From positions 7,501 through 17,567 of the forward strand of contig CABPSV020000139.1 of NCBI GenBank assembly GCA_902459845.2: a DNA stretch of 10,067 bases. The letters run 5' to 3'. Position 1 is the first letter of the stretch. Each line of letters begins with the position of its first letter. This stretch comes from Hepatocystis sp. ex Piliocolobus tephrosceles. Lineage: Eukaryota; Apicomplexa; Aconoidasida; Haemosporida; Plasmodiidae. Positions 1-7,226 of the stretch are shown in pieces. A program made the translations under genes and the position numbers. The notes under the pieces are model-generated. The model did not search any database. It saw only the letters and a program-made list of their open reading frames with translations, and was not told where the DNA came from.

Positions 1-156
1 AAAAAAAAACAAAAAATAAGCAAATAAAAAATAAGCAAATAAAAAATAAGCAAATAAAAAATAAACAAATAAAAAATAAACAAATAAATAAAAAAAGTAC
101 ATACATATAAGCGCATGTATGCATTTGACCATCCCTTTGTAGTGATGCTAGCTTGT

Positions 157-189
<33 letters not shown>

Positions 190-269
190 CTTTCCCTATA
201 TAACCACCTGTTCATTTATTTATTTGTTTATTTTTTTTCCATACCACCATAATACACCACTTTCCTCAG
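1..269 (+). other. 3' part of an intron of the pyrophosphatase gene
   Basis: This stretch precedes the terminal pyrophosphatase exon and looks intronic. It ends in a pyrimidine-rich acceptor, CTTTCCTCAG, with AG at 268-269. It contains a T30 tract at 158-187 and A/T-rich repeats, and the exon's frame (codons starting at multiples of three) has a stop at 201-203. No protein resembling the middle of a pyrophosphatase is encoded here, so the donor is probably left of the window. A GTACAT at 97-102 could act as a donor, but it leaves a 173-nt intron that cannot keep phase with the 270 exon in any open upstream frame. The intron assignment is inference. Confidence 0.65.
16..90. repeat. 15-bp minisatellite, five copies
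   Basis: Five head-to-tail copies of ATAAGCAAATAAAAA begin at 16, 31, 46, 61 and 76. In the last two, AAGC has become AAAC, and the fifth ends in ATA instead of AAA. Because the unit is divisible by three, one plus-strand frame stays open from the window edge to a TAA at 108-110 and would read Lys-Gln-Ile-Lys-Asn repeats. The other two plus frames have stops in every unit. I take this as intronic. Confidence 0.9.
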
Positions 270-650
270 AAATATGACAAAAACTTTAACGAAATTAACA
301 ACTTGGATGACGTAGAAAAGTTTTACCCCCATACAATAAACATGTTAATGGAATGGTTCCGATCATATAAAATGGCTGATTCAAAAAAATTAAACATAAT
401 TTCAAATAGACTATATAACAAAACAGAAGCGATCAAATTAATAAATAAAACCCATGAATATTATTCAGAATTTTTAAGAGACAAAAAAAATAGGAAGTCC
501 CAAACAGAAGACAGTTCTAATAATAATGAAGTAATTGACTTTAAAAATAATGAAAAATTGTTAAAAGAAAATATAATAAATGACTTAGAAATTGTTTATT
601 ACAAACCAAACCAGTCATATAAAGTAAATGAACAAATTTGGACACATTAA
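270..650 (+). CDS. Inorganic pyrophosphatase (family I), C-terminal exon, partial
   Basis: This exon codes for the last 126 residues of a soluble, Mg-dependent family I inorganic pyrophosphatase, which hydrolyses PPi to two phosphates and pulls biosynthetic reactions forward, normally in the cytosol. The diagnostic stretch is a Pro-His then EWFRSYK segment (Tyr-Lys codons at 366-371), matching the eukaryotic WFR-x-YK motif whose Tyr and Lys contact phosphate in yeast and bacterial enzymes. It is followed by the KTHEYY helix that matches the family's THExW ending. The earlier catalytic acidic residues lie upstream of the window. The exon starts after the AG at 268-269, and residues KYDKNFNEINN join smoothly to the motif region. 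No internal ATG is a likely start. After the conserved domain there is a roughly 50-residue Asn/Lys-rich tail, and the last codons and TAA (648-650) lie in a tandem repeat. The usual PDGKP after WFRxYK reads ADSKK here. Confidence 0.85.
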   Translation, partial: KYDKNFNEINNLDDVEKFYPHTINMLMEWFRSYKMADSKKLNIISNRLYNKTEAIKLINKTHEYYSEFLRDKKNRKSQTEDSSNNNEVIDFKNNEKLLKENIINDLEIVYYKPNQSYKVNEQIWTH

Positions 651-763
651 TATTTGGACAAATTTGGAAATATTAAAATTTGGACAAATTTGGAAATATT
701 AAAATTTGGACAAATTTGGAAATATTAAAATTTGGACAAATTTGGAAATATTAAAATTTGGAC
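634..763. repeat. 26-bp minisatellite overlapping the pyrophosphatase stop codon
   Basis: There are four identical 26-bp copies at 660-685, 686-711, 712-737 and 738-763, preceded by a diverged copy at 634-659. Each unit itself contains AAATTTGG twice, 16 bp apart. The diverged first copy codes for the last residues (Ile-Trp-Thr-His) and the TAA of the pyrophosphatase. Read in the same phase, the consensus unit would also give Ile-Trp, two residues, then TAA. The rest of the array lies in the 3' UTR. Confidence 0.93.
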
Positions 764-1256
764 AAAGTTTAACAGTAAAAAATAAAAAAAAACGATATAA
801 TGGACAAACGAAGGAACAAAAGAAACCGCACAAACCAGATTGTGGGTATCCATTTTTTCATGCCTCTTTTTTTTTTTTTTTTCTTTTTTTTTTTTTTAAA
901 TCGTACATATATTTATATAAATTTGAACACTCGTTTGGATCAAAAGTATATATTAAAAAAATAGATTATATACATATGTATATATATTTGTTTCGATTTA
1001 TTAATTTTGTTTTTAATTTTCTCATATAATTATATATATTTATATACATTTGTATATGACTATGCATATGAATGTGCTTATGAATGTGTATATATATATA
1101 TATATATTTATATTATATTTTTCCTTTTTAAATATGAAATTATGTTATCATGCATTACCACTTTTTTTATTTGCTACATATGTCTATATAGACCTATTTA
1201 AAATGCTTGTGTTTATACATATAAACACACACACACATATATATATATATATGCAA

Positions 1257-1288
1257 GTATGTATGTATGTATGTATGTACGTATGTAC
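1257..1288. repeat. GTAT/GTAC tetranucleotide microsatellite
   Basis: Eight tetranucleotide units run 5x GTAT, GTAC, GTAT, GTAC. They follow an (AC)n(AT)n run at 1226-1252. Typical Plasmodium intergenic microsatellite, expected to vary in length between isolates. Confidence 0.9.
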
Positions 1289-1384
1289 ATGTGTTGCATA
1301 CTCTAATTTTGTAGAGAATATAAATGTAATAATACGAACTGTGTATTTAAGCAATAAAATTTTACAACTTTTTATTAATCTTGT

Positions 1385-1450
1385 TTTTCATTTTTCATTT
1401 TTCATTTTTTATTTTTTATTTTTTATTTTTTATTTTTTATTTTTTATTTT
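1385..1450. repeat. TTTTTCAT to TTTTTTAT short tandem array
   Basis: A 7-bp-type array starts as TTTTTCA repeats and then becomes about six TTTTTTA repeats. The single C-to-T change that spreads through the later units suggests expansion of one variant by slippage. Non-coding. Confidence 0.85.
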
Positions 1451-1650
1451 ACTTCTAAAATTTATGAAGATAAACTGTAGTGTATGGTATGTAGTATAAA
1501 TTGTAAATATGACACAAAAAAAAAAAAAAAAAAGAAGAAGAAGAAGAAGAAAAAGCAGTAGCGGTAGTAACGATAGGGTAAAATGTCTGAGCGATAACAT
1601 TCAAATTTTGTATATGTTTCTTATGCCTCTTATGTTTTTTTTTTTTTTTT

Positions 1651-4600
1651 TTACGAACTTTTAAAAATGGATCCCCACATGTACTTATGATTGTTGTCTT
1701 TATATATATTATAAACTAAAGTGTATTTTTTTTTAATAATATGTTTTATATCATCATCATTTATATTTGTTGTTTCATATATAGGAAAATCTGTAATTTC
1801 ATTATTTATTGTCACTACATCTTGTTTATTATAATTGTCACTAAGAGACCACAACGAATTTTCTGAATCAATTTGTTTTGTGAAAAAGTCTTTTATAATA
1901 ACATAATTATTAATTTTTAAATGAAAAAAAAAATTATCAATATCAATAAATAAATGATTTTTATTAATATATGGTTTTAATAAAAAATGTAAAGTAAAAC
2001 TGGAAATATTTTCTTCCCATATATAATATTTAGATACACCTTTAATTTTTTCACCAATATCATAGCCTTTTAATTTTTGTTTTTTTTTTATATTATCTAT
2101 ATAACCCCTACTAAATTTAGTTTTATTATTTTTTTCATTCATTTCAGTTTTTAAATTTTTAAAATATTTATCAGTTCTATCTTTATGTTGTTTATCTAAT
2201 TGTGGATATAAATCATTCCACATATAATGGTTAGGGTCATATTTCATTTCATCTTCTAATTTTTTCATTAAAAAATCACTTTTCAATTCTATATCTTTTT
2301 TATTTTCATATTCTTCTTTTCTTTTTATTATTTCTGCTCTTTTTGGACTTATATTTTGGCGTATATTGGTGTCTTTTAATGTTTTTTTAGTCTGTATTTT
2401 TGTATTATAATTTGTTTGTGTTTTTGTATTGGAGTTAGTGTTTCCGTTTTTTGCATTAATAACTTGGCATGTATCCGCATTGTTACTTGCTTCACATTTA
2501 CCTACACCACTTACATCATTTACATCGCCACCATTTTCAGATTTGCAAACATATGAAGTTTGTATCAAATTGTTTGGAGCGTCTAAAGAATAATTCTTAA
2601 AAAAGGAGTCTGTTTCTTTTTCATTCGCAAACTGATCAGGAGATATACCCATCCATTTTTCATCAAATTTGTATATATTACATAAATATATTTCCATTTT
2701 TATCCAATTTTGATTTATTATAATATTATAAATGTTTTTATCTTCTTCATTTCTTGGTTGTTCATTTGAATAAAAATTTCTAAATAATAAATTATTGTTA
2801 ATATAAAAAATTGCTTTTTCCAATTTCTTCATAGTTAAAATACATTTCTTTATTATATTATGACTAAATATTAAAGGAAATTCAAGCATACTCGAATTTG
2901 TTGCTTTGTTACTTAATACTACTTTATCACTATATGCATCATAAATATTAAACTCTATTGTTACGTTTGATTTAATATATCTATGCATATCTATATATAA
3001 ATCTTGATCATAATTAAACAAAGGATTTAATAATAAATCATGGGTGTGATTATTAAACATTTCTTCTTTAGTTTCGTCTGATATATTTTTTTGAACTTGT
3101 TCATGTTGAATATTGTAATTGTTTGTATATCCTACGTTTCTTTCTATTGTCTCTCTTTTTTCCCCATTTTTTTCCCCATTTTTTTCCTCATTTTTTCCCC
3201 CATTTTTTTCCCCATTTTTTTCCTCATTTTTTCCCCCATTTTTTCCCCCATTTTTTCCCCCATTTTTTTCCACATTTTTTCCTCCATTTTTTCCCCCATT
3301 TTTTTCCACATTTTTCCCCCCATTTTTTTCCCCATTTTTTCCTCCATTTTCAAATATAACATCTTCCCCTTCCGTCACTATCTGTTTTAATATGTTACCT
3401 CTATTCAAAGAAAAAAAATACTTGCTTAAATTTTTTTTATTATACAATTTTAGTGTTTCCTTTTTTGCATTAACGTTACCATTTATGTCGTCACCACTAG
3501 TACCACTAGTACCACTAGTACCATTAGTACCATTAGTACCATTAGTACCACTAGTACCATTAGTACCACTAGTACGATTAGTACCATTAGTACCATTAGT
3601 ACCATTAGTAGTACTAGTACCACTTTTACTACTTTTATCAAAATCAATGCCAATGTCTATGTAATCATTTTTTTCTTCTCCTTCAGTGTGACCATTTGGT
3701 ACATGTGTTTTAGTTGTTACTGTAGCTTTTTCTACATCTTCAATTATTACTTTATTTTTACGCCTATATGAATCTGTTTTATTTTCATTTCCCAATGGAA
3801 ACAAGTCCATATACGCTTGTTTCATCCACCTATATATAGCATCTACTAACATTTTGGAATTGGTATATATATCTTCTTTATATATATGTTTTAGTATGTC
3901 GTATATCCCTAAATCAAGTAATTTATCAGAAAAAAAGTCTTCTTCTTTTTTTATATTTTCAATAATCTTTTTTTTTTTATTTTCCTCTCTTTTTTCTATT
4001 ATATTATCATCTGTCCCTTGAATATAATTTTTTACATTTTCCATTGCTTTGTTAAATTGTTCATCTTTCATTTCGCTGATGTTTTCGTTATAATATTCTT
4101 CTCTACTGTTATTACTTGTTTTAACATTTTTATTTTTTTTTATATTCATTAAACTGTCATCTTCTACATTAGTATATTTCTTATGTAAGTCAGTTATACT
4201 TTGTCCAAAACTGCTGTCATCACTACTGTCATCACTACTGTCATCACTACTGTCATCACTACTGTCATCACTGTTTCCACCATTGTTGATATTACTGTTG
4301 TTTTTCACACTTTTTTGCTGATGCATATATATTTTTTTTTTTCCATTACGAACCAAATAGCTAGCTAAGATCTTTTCTTTTTTTTTATTTACTATACCCC
4401 TTTCATTTTTATAGTTGTACATATAAATGTTATTATTAATATATTTATTTAAGTAAAAAAAAAGTCGATATCTTTTATATTTAACTTTGTTATATTCATA
4501 TTTTTTTTTTAAATTTTGTTTGTTATTATCGATTTGGGTAAAAAGAGAAGCATAAGGATGAGAATATTTTTTTACAAAACCGTTTTTCACTAGTCTAACA

Positions 4601-4794
4601 TAACAGTTACTTTTGTTACAATAAGAGTTGTAAATACAAAATAAATAGCTAATGTTCCTTTTTTTTTTTATTATTAATTTACTCTTTTTATGAGGATAAT
4701 AATTAAAATTTAATGTGTGATTATCAATAATGTTGTTACATAAGTTAAAAAGCAAAACCTGAAATAATGTAATGAATACACATAACTTGTTCAT
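1651..4794 (-). CDS. Unknown Plasmodium protein: plastid-type leader, FKBP-like and CS (p23/NudC-like) domains
   Basis: Single exon of 1047 codons; I do not recognise a named gene. An in-frame TAA two codons before the ATG fixes this as the first possible start. Residues 1-20 form a hydrophobic signal peptide (CVFITLFQVLLFNLC). Residues 21-165 are Lys/Asn/Tyr-rich and nearly free of acids at first, like apicoplast transit peptides; no RxLxE/Q/D export motif is seen. Next come five DDSS units (176-195), a helical segment (285-335), GT[S/N] repeats (392-433) and Asn-x-x-Lys repeats (483-546). Residues about 600-715 resemble an FKBP fold: a VTIEFNIYDAYSDKVV strand pair, LEFPLIF, then MKKLEKAIFYI, and a final KMEIYLCNI strand. 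Residues about 918-1044 match a CS domain: YxWEE at 924-928, LFIDID, SLWSL at 980-984, VVTI and W1040. Both folds are common in Hsp90 co-chaperones, so a chaperone-related role in the apicoplast is my inference, not shown by sequence. Confidence 0.8.
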   Translation of the reverse strand: MNKLCVFITLFQVLLFNLCNNIIDNHTLNFNYYPHKKSKLIIKKKRNISYLFCIYNSYCNKSNCYVRLVKNGFVKKYSHPYASLFTQIDNNKQNLKKKYEYNKVKYKRYRLFFYLNKYINNNIYMYNYKNERGIVNKKKEKILASYLVRNGKKKIYMHQQKSVKNNSNINNGGNSDDSSDDSSDDSSDDSSDDSSFGQSITDLHKKYTNVEDDSLMNIKKNKNVKTSNNSREEYYNENISEMKDEQFNKAMENVKNYIQGTDDNIIEKREENKKKKIIENIKKEEDFFSDKLLDLGIYDILKHIYKEDIYTNSKMLVDAIYRWMKQAYMDLFPLGNENKTDSYRRKNKVIIEDVEKATVTTKTHVPNGHTEGEEKNDYIDIGIDFDKSSKSGTSTTNGTNGTNGTNRTSGTNGTSGTNGTNGTNGTSGTSGTSGDDINGNVNAKKETLKLYNKKNLSKYFFSLNRGNILKQIVTEGEDVIFENGGKNGEKNGGKNVEKNGGKNGGKNVEKNGGKNGGKNGGKNEEKNGEKNGGKNEEKNGEKNGEKRETIERNVGYTNNYNIQHEQVQKNISDETKEEMFNNHTHDLLLNPLFNYDQDLYIDMHRYIKSNVTIEFNIYDAYSDKVVLSNKATNSSMLEFPLIFSHNIIKKCILTMKKLEKAIFYINNNLLFRNFYSNEQPRNEEDKNIYNIIINQNWIKMEIYLCNIYKFDEKWMGISPDQFANEKETDSFFKNYSLDAPNNLIQTSYVCKSENGGDVNDVSGVGKCEASNNADTCQVINAKNGNTNSNTKTQTNYNTKIQTKKTLKDTNIRQNISPKRAEIIKRKEEYENKKDIELKSDFLMKKLEDEMKYDPNHYMWNDLYPQLDKQHKDRTDKYFKNLKTEMNEKNNKTKFSRGYIDNIKKKQKLKGYDIGEKIKGVSKYYIWEENISSFTLHFLLKPYINKNHLFIDIDNFFFHLKINNYVIIKDFFTKQIDSENSLWSLSDNYNKQDVVTINNEITDFPIYETTNINDDDIKHIIKKKYTLVYNIYKDNNHKYMWGSIFKSS
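1663..2043 (-). other. CS (p23/NudC-like) domain region
   Basis: Codes for residues about 918-1044 of the minus-strand gene. The CS signature is an aromatic-x-Trp opening (Y924, W926), alternating strands (LHFLLKPYI, HLFIDID, FFHLKI), a Ser-x-Trp-x-Leu turn (S980, W982, L984), the VVTI strand and a closing Trp (W1040). About 30 extra residues lie between VVTI and the closing Trp compared with typical NudC domains. Family match is by eye. Confidence 0.6.
2650..2997 (-). other. Degenerate FKBP-like domain region
   Basis: Codes for residues about 600-715. Order and spacing of strands follow FKBP peptidyl-prolyl isomerases: a strand pair ending in a charged turn, a Phe-Pro strand, a short helix (NIIKKCIL), then MKKLEKA corresponding to the common MkkGEkA, and a last strand KMEIYLCNI corresponding to the FKBP LVFDVELL strand. 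The active-site Trp of the helix is missing. Match is by eye and tentative. Confidence 0.45.
3157..3348 (-). repeat. In-frame 12-bp repeat: sixteen Asn-x-x-Lys tetrapeptides
   Basis: Sixteen tetrapeptides at residues 483-546: NGGK is the commonest, with NGEK, NEEK and NVEK variants. On the plus strand the units read as T-runs followed by CCCCA or CCTCA. The unit length keeps several reading frames on both strands open, which produces spurious Phe/Pro/His-rich and Lys/Met-rich frames here; none looks like a gene. Confidence 0.93.
3496..3621 (-). repeat. In-frame 9-bp repeat: fourteen Gly-Thr-Ser/Asn tripeptides
   Basis: Fourteen tripeptides at residues 392-433, GTS or GTN with one TTN and one RTS. 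The Ser/Asn alternation comes from a single A/G change in codon three (AGT or AAT). The Asn units create N-G-T sequons, though Plasmodium makes only very short N-glycans. Confidence 0.93.
4210..4269 (-). repeat. In-frame 12-bp repeat: five Asp-Asp-Ser-Ser units
   Basis: Five DDSS tetrapeptides at residues 176-195, nearly identical at the DNA level, giving a strongly acidic linker after the basic leader. It marks the likely end of the transit-like region. Confidence 0.93.
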
Positions 4795-4817
4795 TATTTA
4801 CATTATTCACGTTTACA

Positions 4818-4821
<4 letters not shown>

Positions 4822-4868
<47 letters not shown>
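4822..4868. repeat. T47 homopolymer just upstream of the minus-strand gene
   Basis: An uninterrupted run of 47 T. In the sense of the minus-strand gene it is A47 ending 27 nt before the ATG, so it belongs to the 5' UTR or core promoter. Such tracts exclude nucleosomes; length in an assembly is error-prone. Confidence 0.9.
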
Positions 4869-4870
<2 letters not shown>

Positions 4871-5078
4871 CATTACTACTGCTATTGTTGCCTTTTTCTA
4901 ACATTTTTTTTTAAATGAAAAAAAAAAAAAAAAAATAAGTGTTTAAAAAGAATAGTTTGTGTTTTTGTGCGTCCATTTTAAGCCTTTCTATGACAAAATA
5001 TATATGTACGTGCAAACAATATCCATTTTTTTTATTTTTTTTTTTTTTTAGATCATAATACTGCTTTTAAAATGTAGC

Positions 5079-5109
<31 letters not shown>

Positions 5110-5339
5110 ATTGCATACTTAACGAATTAGTAAGGCTATAAATTTTATTGATAATACTGAAAGGAAAACAAAATCGATTAAGTTATGTGTTATGAACTAA
5201 CAAAATAAATTAATTGTTAAGTTTACATTTTTTTTTCATTTGGAGGAGGGACTGTATAGAGTGAAGGCAGATTTAATTTTATTCCCGAAAACGAGAGTGT
5301 TTAAGAACGTAAAAAAATGTCTGTTTATGTATAGGTGTG

Positions 5340-5379
5340 TACATGCTTATATATATATATATATATATATAAGCATGTA
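5340..5379. repeat. 40-bp perfect palindrome with AT core
   Basis: Reads TACATGCTT, then eleven AT units, then AAGCATGTA. The arms are exact inverted repeats and the core is self-complementary, so the whole 40 bp can form a cruciform. The arms contain ACATGC/GCATGT. No poly-U tail or coding context suggests a terminator. Confidence 0.9.
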
Positions 5380-5418
5380 TGCACGCATTGGAACAGGTGA
5401 ACTTTTCGCAGTATGTAG

Positions 5419-5450
<32 letters not shown>

Positions 5451-5750
5451 TTTTTTTTTTTTAATTCATGGGGGGTCAACAAACAATACATACATATGAA
5501 TATATACATATATATGTGTAAAACAAATAAACCACTATAACCTTAATAGTTCGTTCGCTTTGAAGGAATTTCGTATTTAAAATTGTATATGTATAGAAAT
5601 TAAAATTTTCACTTTTATCCTACATGATTATTGGCTATATTGGCTATATTGATTATATACAATACATTTACACTGAACAGGGTTAAAAAAAAAAAAAAAA
5701 AAAAAATAAATGGTGTTTGCATAATAAATTTAAAAGCAAAACCAACTTCC

Positions 5751-5789
<39 letters not shown>

Positions 5790-5862
5790 ATTTTGTTCAT
5801 GATGAATATAAAATAAAGCCAATTTTTTTAAAAAAGAAAAAATAGAAAGGAAAAAAAAAAGT

Positions 5863-5937
5863 AGACATGAAAAAAATAGACATAAAAAAAACAGACAGGA
5901 AAAAAACAAACATGGAGAAAATAGACATGGAACAAAA
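5863..5937. repeat. 15-bp imperfect minisatellite, five copies
   Basis: Five units start at 5863, 5878, 5893, 5908 and 5923; the first is AGACATGAAAAAAAT and the others differ at one to five bases. One plus-strand frame stays open and would read Arg-His-Glu-Lys-Asn-like pentapeptides. Followed by an A-rich run to 5956. Confidence 0.85.
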
Positions 5938-6044
5938 AAAAAAAAAAAAAAAAAAACATATATATATAATTTGCAAATATATTATATATATGTGTTAATT
6001 TATTTTTTATTTATGTTTTTGTTTTTGTCTTTATTTTTCCTTTT

Positions 6045-6182
6045 TAATATTGTTAATATTGTTAATATTGTTAATGTTTTTAATATTGTTAATGTTTTTA
6101 ATATTGTTAATGTTTTTAATATTATTAATGTTTTTAATATTGTTTATATTGCTTACATTGCTTCTATTGTTAATATTGTTAA
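6045..6182. repeat. 9/18-bp AATATTGTT / AATGTTTTT minisatellite
   Basis: The array starts with AATATTGTT units and then alternates AATATTGTT with AATGTTTTT as an 18-bp higher-order unit, decaying towards the right (TATATTGCT, TACATTGCT, TCTATTGTT). Both strands stay open; the minus strand would read Asn-Ile-Asn-Asn-Ile-Lys repeats. Judged non-coding. Confidence 0.88.
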
Positions 6183-6262
6183 ATCTTGTCAACATTTTCA
6201 ATTTTTTTAACATGTTTTAAGTTTGTATGACTTTCTAACTTTTTTTTTTGCTAAACATTGGC

Positions 6263-6264
<2 letters not shown>

Positions 6265-6295
<31 letters not shown>
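6265..6295. repeat. TA dinucleotide run
   Basis: About fifteen TA units without interruption. Ordinary Plasmodium intergenic microsatellite and a natural cruciform-prone tract. Confidence 0.9.
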
Positions 6296-6299
<4 letters not shown>

Positions 6300-6425
6300 C
6301 TATATAAATAATATAGATTTAGTAGTAAACACTTTTAACCTGTTAGATTGTGGCAAGTTTCATGCATTTGAGTAAAGGCTTCCGTGTTTTATAACCCTTT
6401 TTAAATACAAAAAAATAAAATAAAA

Positions 6426-6458
6426 TAGTAGTAGTAGTAGTAGTAGTAATAATAATAA
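6426..6458. repeat. (TAG)7(TAA)4 trinucleotide run
   Basis: Seven TAG units are followed by four TAA units. Non-coding microsatellite in the divergent spacer. Confidence 0.92.
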
Positions 6459-7226
6459 ATAACAAATGGAAGATTTGTAAAACCTTCATTGTTTTGTGTG
6501 TTTTCAATGATTTATAACATTTTGCAATTTTTTTAAAACAGTTTGTTCATCTTTTTAAATTGCACACTTATGTACATATATATGCATGCTTAAAAAAATA
6601 GATTGATAGCATAACTCGTACTTTGTGACAACTTCCAGAAAAATACATATAAGCGAACACATGCATATACATATACAACATATGTATTTATAAATTTACA
6701 CAAACGAAGCGCTAGTAATCACACATATTATACATAATATATAGGACAAACACGTCTGTTTTGTTATGTATATATATATGTATATTATTTTTTTTTTTTT
6801 TTTTTTTGCACATTGTTAGCTATCGTGACTATTATATGCAGACAGAAGGTAATATACAACACGATCAACGGGTTTGATAATTTGTATCAGCCAACTCCAT
6901 TTATATATCACCTGCACACACAAAATCATACGTATACAAATCATAAATACATTTTCAAAAGCTATTCCTTCACAGCTATTCCTTAACAACGTTTGTATAT
7001 ATTTATTCTATTTTTTTAAAATTTTTAAACAGTTATAATTTAAAGGTATTAAACAGTATTGTGTGTGTGTGTGTTTTTTTTTTTTTTAACGCACAAAGCA
7101 CGTGTATATATATATGCATAAATAACAGAGGGAACATAAACATAAGATATAACAGCGTAACTAAAAAAATAAATAAATAAATAAAAAAATAAATAAATAA
7201 AAAAAAGAAGTAGCTTATATAACAAC

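Larger units (their letters stand above)
651..1650. other. Convergent intergenic spacer (3' ends of two genes)
   Basis: About 1 kb separates the stop codons of two convergent genes, so both 3' UTRs and their poly(A) signals must lie here. Apart from the 26-bp array it holds T-rich runs around 868-897, AT-alternating runs near 1088-1110 and 1237-1252, a GTAT/GTAC array, a TTTTTAT-type array and an A18(AAG)n run at 1516-1551. Open frames crossing it encode only Phe/Ile/Tyr-rich low-complexity peptides. A slightly less A/T-biased island at about 1550-1620 has no recognisable product. I see no tRNA or other structured RNA. Confidence 0.75.
4795..7226. promoter_or_regulatory. Divergent intergenic region with two promoters and 5' UTRs
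   Basis: The genes on either side are transcribed away from each other, so this 2.4-kb stretch must hold both promoters and 5' UTRs. It contains poly(dA:dT) tracts (T47 at 4822-4868, T28 at 5082-5109, A35 at 5752-5786), AT-dinucleotide runs, a 40-bp palindrome, two minisatellites whose units are multiples of three, and a CACGTG at 7099-7104 about 125 bp before NUF2. Short GCATGC/GTGCAC-like words that ApiAP2 factors favour occur, but not in a pattern I can assign. A TAAA-type run fills the NUF2 leader (about 7161-7206). No conserved coding or RNA gene seen. Confidence 0.7.

Noticed and set aside
706..1499. Open frames of 64-149 residues across the convergent spacer
   Set aside because: They read microsatellites and T-runs as Phe/Ile/Tyr-rich peptides, overlap each other and show no domain or coding-like composition.
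1509..1664. 51-codon frame with a proper ATG: MTQ, poly-Lys, poly-Arg, SSSGSND, then a hydrophobic/Phe end
   Set aside because: It depends on an A-run, an AAG microsatellite and a T-run for most of its length, and overlaps the end of the minus-strand gene antisense. I recognise nothing in it.
3091..3664. Phe/Pro/His-rich plus-strand frames and a Lys/Met-rich minus-strand frame
   Set aside because: They are shadows of the in-frame repeats of the 1047-residue gene.
5240..5464. 74-residue frame starting LYRVKADLILFPKTRVF
   Set aside because: It has no ATG start, then passes through an AT run and a poly-T run; the short complex part is not recognisable as a protein family.
5615..5816. Two 61-residue frames on opposite strands
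   Set aside because: Both are dominated by A35 and A22-type homopolymers read as poly-Lys or poly-Phe.
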